From: Microbacterium sp. CGR2
Lineage (GTDB): Bacteria > Actinomycetota > Actinomycetes > Actinomycetales > Microbacteriaceae
Direction: 5' to 3'
NCBI RefSeq assembly: GCF_003626735.1
Contig: NZ_RBHX01000001.1
Location: 3,596,001-3,660,000 of the forward strand
Length of the DNA stretch: 64,000 nt
Shown: piece after piece, positions 51,610-59,589 of the stretch
Layout: every line of letters starts with the position of its first letter
How positions within the stretch are numbered: the first letter of the stretch is position 1
The notes under the pieces: generated by a model
The model's input: only the letters and a program-made list of their open reading frames with translations
Told to the model about the DNA's origin: nothing
Databases searched by the model: none
Position numbers and translations under genes: made by a program

Positions 51610-52481
51610 CGTGCTTCCCTTTCGATGTATGCCGCTCTGGCATTGGCACTCGCGCCGGCCGTCGCATGCGCGGCGACGTGGACATCGTGGACGACGCCAC
51701 GTGCAGTCCGATGCACGCGATCACGCGTCAGCTGGGCGAAGGCTCTCAGATGTGTCGGGCCGTGATCAGGAGCCGGTATGCCCGTCATTTGGATGCGTCG
51801 CATCCACAGCACCTCGGCGTCCTCCCGCCGAAGCCCAGCGTGGTGATAGGCGATCGCCTGAGTGAGCTGACCGAAGGTCGCTATGTAGTCGATCGCCGTC
51901 AACCCCGAATCGAAGTGCCACTCAGCGTCGACGCGCTGGTCGGAGAACTCGATCGCGCTCGGCACAGCGGTCGGGGACTCACGAAGAGAACGCTGAGGCA
52001 CTGGTTCGGCCGCCTCTCCCCCGCGCGCGGGAACCGGCTCGTCAGCGGCGACGCCAAGGCGGACGTGCATCGTCCCGACGTCGGCCTCGATCGTGACCTG
52101 ATGGGACGACGCCTGCAATCGTGCGGCGACACTCACGCGTTCGAGATCCGTGGTTGGCTGCCGGCCCGCGCGAAGGTCGAGGCTTCGAACCCATGAACGG
52201 CGCAACCAGCGAGTGAGATCGGGTGGCGACGTGTCCATGATCGCGAAACGAGCGAGGGCGACAGCGTCGATAGAGGTCAGGTGCCAATCCGTCGGCTGTT
52301 GGGGCAGATGAACGGAATAGGTGACATCGCCGGACGATGAGTCGGACAGAAAAGCGTACTCCGTCTCCCGGTATCTGCCGGCGAAGTATCGATCCCGGGC
52401 CGGGCCGAGCAGTTCCTCCCATCGACGCTCTCCGCCTCTGCGTGGCTCGTGTACGGACACTGAACTCGCTACCCCCGCCAT
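51606..52481 (-). CDS. AvrD-family signal-biosynthesis protein
   Basis: 291 residues. N-terminus RRWEELLGPARDRYFAGRYRETEYAF (compare AvrD's LGPA..RFFG.G), DWHLTSIDAVALARFAIMDT, WVRSLDLRAGRQPTTDLERVSVAARL, and a C-terminal QLTQAIAYHHAGLRREDAEVLWMRRIQMTG. In Pseudomonas syringae AvrD directs synthesis of syringolides from a sugar and beta-ketoacyl chain, a reaction akin to AfsA's. ATG 52479-52481 has no clear RBS and may be leaderless. It is first in the AvrD-receptor-like-SDR operon. Assignment rests on recalled family motifs. Confidence 0.65.
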   Translation of the reverse strand: MAGVASSVSVHEPRRGGERRWEELLGPARDRYFAGRYRETEYAFLSDSSSGDVTYSVHLPQQPTDWHLTSIDAVALARFAIMDTSPPDLTRWLRRSWVRSLDLRAGRQPTTDLERVSVAARLQASSHQVTIEADVGTMHVRLGVAADEPVPARGGEAAEPVPQRSLRESPTAVPSAIEFSDQRVDAEWHFDSGLTAIDYIATFGQLTQAIAYHHAGLRREDAEVLWMRRIQMTGIPAPDHGPTHLRAFAQLTRDRVHRTARGVVHDVHVAAHATAGASANARAAYIEREAR

Positions 52482-52568
52482 GCTAGTTACGTTACATGCC
52501 GTTGTGTATTGCTGGGGTGGCGGTGTGCCCCACTAGGACGTGATGGGGTCCGCTGATATCGTCAGCGC

Positions 52569-53171
52569 ATGAGTCAGAACCGTGTCGGACGGCCGCCCCA
52601 AGCGGGCATCAGCGTTGCGCTGATCAGCGCTGCGGAAAGCGTCATGACATCACTGGGTTACTCGGCACTCACCGTCGACGCACTGGTGACCGTGGTGGGC
52701 ACCACGCGTCCGACGTTCTACCGCCGTTATCCCAGCGTTGCACACCTCGCCCTCGAAGTGATCATCAATCGTTTCGGCACCGGGCTGGAAGTCGATAACG
52801 GCAACCTGGTGGACGACTTGATCGAGTTGCAAAGGGCGGAATTGGAGATGTTCCGCAGCCACCTCATGCGGCGGAATCTTCCAGGGCTTCTGGAGAGCAT
52901 CCGGCTCCACCCCGACGTCGCCGAGAGTTATTTCGCGCGCTTCATCGCACCGCGACGGGAGAACGTCCTTCGCGTTCTAGAACTGGCGCGTGCCCGTGGT
53001 GAGATCAGCGAGAGCCGCGACGACGATGAGCTCGCCTGCGATCTGCTCCTCGGGCCAATGCTTGCACGTGCGATCGTGCCGACCGGGGTGGGGCTCGATG
53101 ATGCCCTCGCTGTCAACACCGCGCGAGCTGTCGTCCACCATTTGGCTGCTCAGCACTCACGCGTCGGATGA
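52569..53171 (+). CDS. TetR-family regulator, divergent to AvrD operon
   Basis: 200 residues. HTH at ~15-60 (VALISAAESVMTSLGYSALTVDALVTVVGTTRPTFYRRYPSVAHLALEVI). The C-terminal domain (LPGLLESIRLHPDVAESYFARFIAPRRENVLRVLELARARGEIS) is of the common TetR_C_11/33 kind rather than butyrolactone-receptor type. Likely controls the AvrD operon across the 87-bp divergent region; an obvious operator palindrome was not found there. It could bind the shared promoter dyad too. Confidence 0.87.
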   Translation: MSQNRVGRPPQAGISVALISAAESVMTSLGYSALTVDALVTVVGTTRPTFYRRYPSVAHLALEVIINRFGTGLEVDNGNLVDDLIELQRAELEMFRSHLMRRNLPGLLESIRLHPDVAESYFARFIAPRRENVLRVLELARARGEISESRDDDELACDLLLGPMLARAIVPTGVGLDDALAVNTARAVVHHLAAQHSRVG

Positions 53172-53189
53172 GCACGCGCACACATCACT

Positions 53190-53226
53190 CCCCGCGGAGC
53201 AGTTGAGAGTTCCTCAACTGGCGGGG
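53190..53226. terminator. Bidirectional terminator between TetR and lipoprotein genes
   Basis: CCCCGC-GGAG-CAGTTGAG-agttc-CTCAACTG-GCGGGG: a perfect 8-bp inner stem with matching GC-rich outer arms. It includes the lipoprotein stop codon. No long T-run, but position between convergent genes and symmetry make a terminator likely. Confidence 0.7.
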
Positions 53227-53618
53227 CTGAAGAAGATGCCCTCGATATCGCCGTTGTCAGTAGTCGAGATGCTCAACGAAATCTCCTCCTCAGCGCCCTG
53301 GAGAGTGGTCACCGCGTCAGGGCCCGCCGCTTCGAAGCGGACAATCTCGAACGGCCCCTCGGGTCGCAGATCCTCGTTGATGAGCGCCGCCATTTCGTCC
53401 GCGGACATCTGCTCAAGGAAGCTCTCATCGAGCACCGATTCCCATTGACTGCCGGTGGTATCCGACTCGTCGTTCAGGATCTCCACGACCCAGCTCGTCC
53501 GTTCGCCAACGGCTGTGGACTCATCGATCTCGCCTTCGACGACAACCCCCGGTGCACAACCCACAAGGAGTGCGATCGGTGCCAGGAAGGCAAGGAAACG
53601 AATACGGCTAAACGACAT
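53214..53618 (-). CDS. Small lipoprotein
   Basis: 134 residues from ATG 53616-53618. Lipoprotein signal MSFSRIRFLAFLAPIALLVGC with Cys at 21 as lipobox (LVGC). The mature part is acidic and soluble, with EGEIDESTAVGERTSWVVEILND and DGDIEGIFFSPAS-type ending. No family recognised. Its neighbours (CPBP protease, toxin operons) suggest a surface-bound immunity protein as in LanI; unproven. It overlaps the CPBP gene's end by 11 bp. Confidence 0.75.
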   Translation of the reverse strand: MSFSRIRFLAFLAPIALLVGCAPGVVVEGEIDESTAVGERTSWVVEILNDESDTTGSQWESVLDESFLEQMSADEMAALINEDLRPEGPFEIVRFEAAGPDAVTTLQGAEEEISLSISTTDNGDIEGIFFSPAS

Positions 53619-54549
53619 GGTGTGTCCTTTCGTTGGTATCAATGTCGAATCGCGTCGCGGTTGCCGGAGACTGGAATGAGCCGCTGGCGATGAGCGCCAC
53701 CACGAGGACGGCCGGCACGATCCAGCCTGACCAGCCGAGAATGGTCGCCTGCGTGGTGTCAACGGTCACCCCGTCAGCGGCGAACAAGTACAATGTTCCG
53801 CTCGCCGCGGCGTTCAATCCGCCGTGCGCGAGAGCCGGCGGCCACACCGACCCGGACCGTACCCTCAACCAGCCAAGGAGTGAACCCACGATCGTGCACA
53901 TGCCGATCATCAGGAGGACGGCCATCCACCCGGGCGCCGCGGGGTAGTTGTAGCCGAGCAGGAGCAGCGGCGCGTGCCATGTGCCCCACAGCACACCAGA
54001 CACCAGAACCGCGGGGACTATCCCCGACGGCAGGAGCTTCGGTAGCAGCCATCCTCGCCATCCGATCTCTTCCCCGAGAGCGGGCAGTAAGTTCACGAAC
54101 GAGGCGAGGATGATTGCGCCGAATTGCGTCAGCACAAGCGGCCAGACGGACTCGGTGTCTCCTATGGCAGTGTTTGCTCGAAGTTCAGAAAGGCCCGCGA
54201 AGTCGCCGGGGTACGCCCCGATCAACGTGCCGACCACGAGAGCGACGACACACAGCAGAAGCATCCCCATCAGCCCGAGGAACGCGTATCCGAGAGTCCG
54301 CCGCCAGGGACGAATCGGGCGCAGCCCCAACGCCACCAACCTCTGGCGGGGGCGCTCGATAAACACGACGATGACGAGCGCTACCGCTGCAGGCGTCATC
54401 ATCATCGCGAGAGCAGTGAGGCCGAACCAAGGGCTGAGCAGTCCCGAGCCGTTCCATAGCGGAAGAGCGACAGCCCAAGCGATCACCAGGACCGCGACGG
54501 CGTACAGCGCGATCAACATCCAGCGACTCCTGCGCGTCTCCATGATCAC
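53608..54549 (-). CDS. CPBP-family intramembrane metalloprotease
   Basis: Up to 313 residues (a second ATG two codons in). Eight or so membrane segments; ABI/CAAX motif 1 LLPALGEEIGWRGWLLPKL near residue 155, motif 2 VSGVLWGTWHAPLLLLGYN, motif 3 PALAHGGLNAAA. CPBP proteases often occur in bacteriocin loci as immunity or processing proteins. The divergent promoter is shared with the SDP operon's intergenic region. It may serve the lanthipeptide or the SDP-like toxin, or both. Confidence 0.88.
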   Translation of the reverse strand: MIMETRRSRWMLIALYAVAVLVIAWAVALPLWNGSGLLSPWFGLTALAMMMTPAAVALVIVVFIERPRQRLVALGLRPIRPWRRTLGYAFLGLMGMLLLCVVALVVGTLIGAYPGDFAGLSELRANTAIGDTESVWPLVLTQFGAIILASFVNLLPALGEEIGWRGWLLPKLLPSGIVPAVLVSGVLWGTWHAPLLLLGYNYPAAPGWMAVLLMIGMCTIVGSLLGWLRVRSGSVWPPALAHGGLNAAASGTLYLFAADGVTVDTTQATILGWSGWIVPAVLVVALIASGSFQSPATATRFDIDTNERTHHVV

Positions 54550-54572
54550 CTCCGGCAGTGGCTAACAATTAC

Positions 54573-54601
54573 TTTACACACCCTGCCGTAACGGTTATGT
54601 T
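54573..54601 (+). promoter_or_regulatory. SDP-operon promoter (shared with lanA)
   Basis: -35 TTTACA at 54573-54578, -10 TATGTT at 54596-54601, 17-bp spacer ending CCGTAACGGT. Nearly identical to the lanA promoter (50189-50217), including the TAACGGTTA dyad over the -10 and the GTGGGCA downstream flank. Confidence 0.82.
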
Positions 54602-54637
54602 GTGGGCACAGTCACACCCACCTGGAAAGGACCAGAC

Positions 54638-55351
54638 ATGAAGAACCACCTCGGCCGCGCCTTACCGAAAACACTCCTCGGCGTCGTCCTCACCGGTGCG
54701 CTCACCGCGAGCACCGGACACATGGCCTCGGCGACGGAGAACGCGTCGGAAAGTGCGACGGTCTCCGTGGAGTCCAACTCTTCCCGTGCGACAGCGATCA
54801 GCGCCGATCAGATCAGCAAGTACTCCGATCGTGAGGTGCTTGAGCTCCTTCTCGCGGGCAAGGGTGCCATCGCTGAGGCGAACCCGAAGATCGTGGACGT
54901 GCTCGGTTTCGCACCCGATCGCGCTGAAATCTCCGACGAGGACCTCGCGCTGGTCGTCGACGCGTATCTCGCGTTCAACCCCAACTTCCGGGATCAGGTC
55001 CTGCCTGGCCTCACCTCAGGGGCGCCCAACGTGGTGAGCGAGTCCCTCGGCAACTTCTACAAGTCGGTCGTGGAATTCTGGGAGACCGACCCCATCTTCG
55101 CTGAGGCCCGAGAGGTCGTCGGCGACGAACCGCTGGTCACCACGAACGCCACCGGACAGGCGGTCCAGAACGTGAACTTCGTCGTGAACATCAACGTTCT
55201 CGCGAACATCAATGTCGCGGCTGTCGCGATCGGAGGCGCCGTCGTCCTCGCGTTCGCGTACGTCTACACGCGCTACCTCGATGACCCGAACACGCTGTAC
55301 GAAGTCGACCAGGCGAACATGGTCCGAGACGTCACAGCCGCCCTCGCCTAA
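54638..55351 (+). CDS. SdpC-like toxin precursor
   Basis: 237 residues from ATG 54638 (GAAAGGA upstream). Signal peptide (RALPKTLLGVVLTGALTAST), then the SdpC-family block YSDREVLELLLAGKGAIAEANPKIVDVLGF (compare YTGEELFEGIFFGxGxVA), and a C-terminal hydrophobic hairpin (VNFVVNINVLANINVAAVAIGGAVVLAFAYVYTRYL) where the SDP peptide resides in Bacillus. No Cys in that part, unlike the B. subtilis disulfide SDP. Members need SdpA and SdpB for maturation; both follow. Likely a membrane-acting toxin. Confidence 0.78.
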   Translation: MKNHLGRALPKTLLGVVLTGALTASTGHMASATENASESATVSVESNSSRATAISADQISKYSDREVLELLLAGKGAIAEANPKIVDVLGFAPDRAEISDEDLALVVDAYLAFNPNFRDQVLPGLTSGAPNVVSESLGNFYKSVVEFWETDPIFAEAREVVGDEPLVTTNATGQAVQNVNFVVNINVLANINVAAVAIGGAVVLAFAYVYTRYLDDPNTLYEVDQANMVRDVTAALA

Positions 55352-55363
55352 GAACGATCAAAA

Positions 55364-55912
55364 GTGACGAAGCAGACGATCATTGCGCTCGTCTCGTCCG
55401 TCGTCACAGCCGCCGTGCTGGGTATCGCGATCTTCGTATCGATGCCCAGCACGGTGCTGCATCCGAGGGATGGGTCGCCGTTGCGCGATGTAATGACAAC
55501 GGTACTCCCAGAGAGCTGGCCGTTCTTCACCAAGCCGCCGTCCGACACGGAGATCACCGCCTACGTCCTGGACGACGGTACGCTCCGCTCAGCGTCGGCC
55601 TTTCCGAACGCGCATCCCGACAACTGGTTCGGCGTCTTGCGCACCCAACGAGCGCAAGGACCCGAGATGGCCAATCTCACCAGTCCGCTTCCGGCAGAGA
55701 ACTGGGTCGAGTGTGCAGAAGACCGCTCCCGCGACTGTCTCGTGATCGCGGCGGAGACCGAGCCGGTCTCCATCGTCAACGACTATCCGACTCAGACGCT
55801 GTGCGGGAACGTCATCATCGTGGAGACCGCACCAGTCGCCTTCTCGTATCGAGACATGTACGAAGGATGGCGCCTCGATGAAAACGCCGTGCACTTGGAT
55901 ATCGAATGCTGA
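55364..55912 (+). CDS. SdpA-family protein
   Basis: 182 residues from GTG 55364 with only a weak RBS. One N-terminal membrane helix (IIALVSSVVTAAVLGIAIFVSM), then an extracytoplasmic domain with the SdpA signature LPESWPFFTKPPSDTEITAYVLDDG. SdpA works with SdpB in maturing the toxin. Two cysteine pairs in the distal part (WVECAEDRSRDCL, TLCGNVII) are typical of exported proteins. It overlaps the SdpB start by seven bases. Confidence 0.78.
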   Translation: MTKQTIIALVSSVVTAAVLGIAIFVSMPSTVLHPRDGSPLRDVMTTVLPESWPFFTKPPSDTEITAYVLDDGTLRSASAFPNAHPDNWFGVLRTQRAQGPEMANLTSPLPAENWVECAEDRSRDCLVIAAETEPVSIVNDYPTQTLCGNVIIVETAPVAFSYRDMYEGWRLDENAVHLDIEC

Positions 55913-56850
55913 GCCGGTTAGAACGCGCCTTTCTGGCGCAGATCGCAGCGTTCCCCGGGTGGCACCTGCCGCTCGCGGCGGGACGGACCATTATCGCGCT
56001 CGCGCAGATATCCATCTTGCTCTTCACGCCGGCGGCAGCTCTGTTTGTCCCCATCGCCAACGGCCAGGCGGAGTCCCCCTGCATACGCCCACTCCTCGCC
56101 ATCTCCCCCTACTGCTGGTTCCCCGACGACCGCCAACTCGTGAGCACAGTGGTCATCGTCGTACTCCTGTGGGTGGCGAGCGGGTTCCTTCCTCAGGTCA
56201 CAGGCTTCGTCCACGCATGGCTGTCGTTTTCGTTCGCTCAGACGATCTCACTCCCTGACGGCGGCGACTACGTCGCACAGGTCACCACCCTCTTCCTCGC
56301 GTTCGTCTCGATCGGTCACCGGCGCTGGTGGTACTGGCAACGCTCTCCCGCTGCCCCGCCCCGAGCCTTGAACGTCCCGATAGCGGTCGGTGCAATGTGG
56401 GCAGTTCGCGCGCAGGTCGCCTGGATCTACCTGAACAGCGGCCTCTCGAAGGTCTCCGTGTCCGAGTGGCAGGAAGGCTCCGCGATCTACTACGTAGCCC
56501 GGATGGAGTGGTTCGGCGCCAGTGGACCCATCGGCGATCTGTTCCTCTGGGCCACCTCTATCCCTGCCGTCGCTCTCGCCATATCTTGGGGAACCATTAT
56601 CGGAGAATGCGCGATCGCGGTATTCATCTTGATGCCTGGGCGGTGGCCGACGGTCGCTTTCGCGATCAGCGCCGCACTCCATCTGGCGATCATCGTCGCC
56701 ATCGGGCTGTTCTCCTTCGGTTGGATCATGATCGGTGCTGTCATGTCAGCTGCAGCCCCTGCGCTCTCGACATTCCTTCCTTCATCACCGCCGACAGAGG
56801 ACACCCAGACAAGCGACGATGAGCTCGCCGAATCCAGAACTGGAGTATGA
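55906..56850 (+). CDS. SdpB-like HTTM-domain membrane protein
   Basis: 314 residues, ATG overlapping the upstream stop. Six or more hydrophobic segments, HTTM/VKGC-like pattern: GRTIIALAQISILLFTPAAALF, AQVAWIYLNSGLSKVSVSEWQEGSAIYYVARMEWFG, GTIIGECAIAVFILMPGRWPTVAFAISAALHLAIIVAIGLFSFGWIMIGAV. The YLNSGLSKVSVSEWQEGSAIYY block is the characteristic SdpB/HTTM motif. Acts in SDP maturation in the membrane. Confidence 0.8.
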   Translation: MLSRLERAFLAQIAAFPGWHLPLAAGRTIIALAQISILLFTPAAALFVPIANGQAESPCIRPLLAISPYCWFPDDRQLVSTVVIVVLLWVASGFLPQVTGFVHAWLSFSFAQTISLPDGGDYVAQVTTLFLAFVSIGHRRWWYWQRSPAAPPRALNVPIAVGAMWAVRAQVAWIYLNSGLSKVSVSEWQEGSAIYYVARMEWFGASGPIGDLFLWATSIPAVALAISWGTIIGECAIAVFILMPGRWPTVAFAISAALHLAIIVAIGLFSFGWIMIGAVMSAAAPALSTFLPSSPPTEDTQTSDDELAESRTGV

Positions 56851-56853
56851 ACG

Positions 56854-57768
56854 ATGTCACTCGCACGCCGCACCCTTGCAGCCCTGGCCAGCCTCCTGCC
56901 CGCCATCGCCATCGCGGTGACATACCTCTTCTGGAAAGAGGGACTCGGCTCGCAGGTCGCGTTCCACTGGGACGCTCGAGGCAGAGTCGACGGTGTCATC
57001 GAGACAGGTGGAGCCTTCGGACTCGCCCTGGGCATCGCCGCGACCGCCGGCGCAGTTGCCGCCATCGTCGTCCTGCTGAAGTCTCCGAGCTTGCGCACGA
57101 AGCGGGATGTCCTCACCTGGACAGGGTTCTTCGCCGGAATCGGAATGGCACTGTGGCTCGTCCCCGCAGGACTCACGTACGCCGCGGGAAACGCCCAAGA
57201 CGCCGAACTCAACGGATGGCTGGCCCTCCTCGCCGCACTGTTGCTCTATGGCGTGCTTCTGCGCACCTGCGTCCCGTGCACAGAACAGCGTGAGATCGAC
57301 CAAGAGTCCTCCGCGCGGACGATCACTACGGGCTGGGCAGCGACGGTCTACTCCCCTCAGATCGGTATTGCGTTCGCTATCTTCCTCGGCGCCGGCGCCG
57401 GCGGGCTCGCTGCAGCCCAGGAGGCACCGGTCATCGTGCGCGTGCTCATCTGGGCTGTCCTCGCAGTCGCGGCTGTTGCGCTGGTCGCGTTCGTCGGCAT
57501 CAACGTACGGGTCGATCAGCGAGGGCTCCGCATCCGCTCAGCCCTTCTCCGGTTCCCGTTCAAGCAGGTTCCCGCCGACAAGCTCGGCGACATCCGGACA
57601 ACAACCGTGCACGCATCGGACTGGGGTGGCTGGGGCATACGCAAGCGCAGCGGTTCGACGGCATTCATCGTCAACGGCCACCACGCAGTGAGCGCATCCC
57701 TCCGGGACGGTGGCGAAGTGCTCGTGACGGTACCCGAGCAGAAACTCCCGCGCGAACTGTCGGCCTGA
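56854..57768 (+). CDS. DUF1648 membrane protein, SdpI-like immunity candidate
   Basis: 304 residues, ATG 56854. N-terminal DUF1648 domain (LASLLPAIAIAVTYLFWKEGLGSQVAFHWDARGRVDGVIETGGAFGL), the module that begins SdpI-type immunity proteins, then three more membrane segments and a C-terminal soluble PH-like part (INVRVDQRGLRIRSALLRFPFKQVPADKLGDIRTTTVHASDWGGWGIRKRSGSTAFIV). Last of the four-gene operon; immunity to the SdpC-like toxin is inferred from domain and place. Confidence 0.75.
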   Translation: MSLARRTLAALASLLPAIAIAVTYLFWKEGLGSQVAFHWDARGRVDGVIETGGAFGLALGIAATAGAVAAIVVLLKSPSLRTKRDVLTWTGFFAGIGMALWLVPAGLTYAAGNAQDAELNGWLALLAALLLYGVLLRTCVPCTEQREIDQESSARTITTGWAATVYSPQIGIAFAIFLGAGAGGLAAAQEAPVIVRVLIWAVLAVAAVALVAFVGINVRVDQRGLRIRSALLRFPFKQVPADKLGDIRTTTVHASDWGGWGIRKRSGSTAFIVNGHHAVSASLRDGGEVLVTVPEQKLPRELSA

Positions 57769-58082
57769 CCTGATCGAGCACCGCCAGCGTGTATCGATCC
57801 ATCGATCTCGGTCGGGCCGTGGTGGTGGCACGCGGACGGTTTTGCGGGCCACAGCAGGCCGTCGCCGACGCCGACGCATTCAGAGAATCGGTGATCGTAA
57901 TCACACTCACCCAGACCCGAGAGCTGGACCACACATCCGTAGCGGAGCACAAACGACACGCATCGGCGACGCCAGGCGCAGACCTGCACGCAGGTGATGC
58001 CGCCCGCGCGCCTAGACGGGCCAAACGGGCACCTTCCTGTCGCGGAACCCACGTCGACAAGAACCCCTTACAGAACGTGCCC

Positions 58083-58487
58083 ACGACTGCCTCTGCGCGA
58101 GACACCGCGAAGTGGAATCAGATGGTCACTGAATTCGGGCTGCCGACCCTCACCAGGCACGGTCTCCGTCAATCCGGAGCGACGCGACTCGCCAACCCCG
58201 GCATCCCACTCCACTTCCTCCAAGGCATTCTCGGTCACAGATCGATCGAGACCAACCGCGATACCTCTACCCTGAGCACCAGGCCCCTCGACGACGCACG
58301 CACCGCCGCGATCATCGACCTGCAAGAAACGATCGCAGATCGGAGCGAAAAGTGGGCTCCAGGTCCCGGCCAGGTCCCGGCCAGGTCCCGGCTCGCGACA
58401 GCAGCCACGGACGAGGCATCGAACGGGGCACCAGCAACGGCACGCAGCCGCTTCCACACACCACTTCGAAGAGGACCGCAAGAATAA
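58083..58487 (+). pseudogene. Decayed tyrosine integrase (C-terminal remnant)
   Basis: Reads TASARDTAKWNQMVTEFGLPTLTRHGLRQSGATRLANPGIPLHFLQGILGHRSIETNRDT, about 60-65% identical by eye to residues ~310-375 of the integrase at 44162. The catalytic His of HxLRH is Gln, and the Tyr region (TTRGYLH) is replaced by TNRDTSTLS, so it is inactive. The N-terminal half is missing. It ends 4 bp before the terminator next to tRNA-Pro, where an ICE integrase is expected, so an older related element once used this tRNA. Confidence 0.85.
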
Positions 58488-58490
58488 CGA

Positions 58491-58526
58491 AGCCCAGGCG
58501 AGGAACACTCACTCACCTGGGCTTTT
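58491..58526. terminator. Bidirectional terminator at tRNA-Pro
   Basis: AGCCCAGG and CCTGGGCT form a perfect 8-bp stem (with 17-nt loop) followed by TTTT on the plus strand. It would end the tRNA-Pro transcript (minus) and any island transcript (plus). Confidence 0.75.
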
Positions 58527-58529
58527 CTG

Positions 58530-58603
58530 TCGGGATGACAGGATTTGAACCTGCGACCCCCTGACCCCCAGTCAGGTGCGCTACCAAGCTGCGCCACATC
58601 CCG
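58530..58603 (-). tRNA. tRNA-Pro(GGG)
   Basis: 74 nt: acceptor stem CGGGATG/CATCCCG, D arm (GCGCAGCTTGGTAGCGC), anticodon arm CTGAC-TGGGGGT-style loop with anticodon GGG, T arm GCAGGTTCAAATCCTGT, discriminator A. No encoded CCA. A 3'-truncated copy lies 36 bp upstream. A common ICE attachment site. Confidence 0.9.
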
Positions 58604-58639
58604 TTGTTCACTTTTCAGGCTGAACCAGCCGCTACCGCA

Positions 58640-58683
<44 letters not shown>

Positions 58684-58790
58684 TTCTCCTGCACTCTCGC
58701 GCAGGCAACTCACCCATCTTAGCCTGAGCTGGCGGCGCTCCGCGAACCGGGGCGTTGCGGGTGTCGGATGCTCCGCGTAGCGTCACTTTC

Positions 58791-59375
58791 ATGGCGACGA
58801 TCACGACCGAGGTGGCGACGACCGCTCGATGGGACGACGTTCAGCACGCGCTCACGGGAGGAGGCGATGGGGCGAGCTGCCAGTGCATCTGGCCCGTCCT
58901 CGCCAACAAAGACTGGAACGAGACGACCACACCGCAGCGCACGGAGATGTTCCGGGCCGAGATCGATGCGGGCCCTCCCCCTGGGCTCATCGCGTACGTC
59001 GACGGCGAGGCGGCGGGATGGATCCGGATCGGCCCCCGCACCCGGCAGGCGCGCATTCCACGAACACGCATGATCGCCGCGGCGACGCCTGAGTCGTTCG
59101 AGGACGAGTCCGTGTGGGCCGTGACCTGCTTCGTGGTTCGCCGCGAGCATCGCGGCACGGGGCTCAACCTCGCGCTCCTGCGCGCCGGAATCGACTACGC
59201 CAAGAAGTCCGGCGCCCGCCTGATCGAGGGCTACCCCGTCGACACCGCCGGCGACAAGAAGCGCACCAACGACCTGTTCCACGGAACGCTCGGCACATTC
59301 CTCACCGCCGGCTTCACTCAGACGGCCGAGCTGAGGCCGGGGCGCACCCTCGTCACACTGGATCTTGCCCGATGA
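58791..59375 (+). CDS. GNAT-family acetyltransferase
   Basis: 194 residues from ATG 58791. Acetyl-CoA-binding motif A VTCFVVRREHRGTGLNLALLRAGIDYAKKSGARLIEGYPVD, with the R-x-x-G-x-G/A core slightly altered (REHRGTGLN). N-terminal CQCIWPVLANKDWNE has the CxCxW sequence common in a GNAT subgroup. Substrate unknown. Next gene starts in its stop codon. Confidence 0.88.
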   Translation: MATITTEVATTARWDDVQHALTGGGDGASCQCIWPVLANKDWNETTTPQRTEMFRAEIDAGPPPGLIAYVDGEAAGWIRIGPRTRQARIPRTRMIAAATPESFEDESVWAVTCFVVRREHRGTGLNLALLRAGIDYAKKSGARLIEGYPVDTAGDKKRTNDLFHGTLGTFLTAGFTQTAELRPGRTLVTLDLAR

Positions 59376-59569
59376 CAGCCGACTCAGAGCTGCCCGCAGC
59401 GATGGGTAAAGTCGCCCTTCGCGAACTCGCCCTTCACGGACTCACACGCCTCGACCAATTCGACGGAGCATCCGCAAAGGAACTGCTCTCGATGCACGGG
59501 GTGGGACCGAAAGCGATCCGCATCGTCCGCGAACATGTCGAGGCAGAAGGCCTGCACCTTTCGCCATGA
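59372..59569 (+). CDS. Small helix-hairpin-helix protein
   Basis: 65 residues, ATGA overlap with the GNAT gene. The two-helix HhH motif is GLTRLDQFDGASAKELLSMHGVGPKAIRIVREHVEAEGLHLSP, with MHGVGPKA as the DNA-binding hairpin. Typical of small DNA-binding proteins in the Microbacteriaceae; function unknown. Confidence 0.78.
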   Translation: MTADSELPAAMGKVALRELALHGLTRLDQFDGASAKELLSMHGVGPKAIRIVREHVEAEGLHLSP

Positions 59570-59589
59570 CAGCGCACTAGCGTGAAGAC

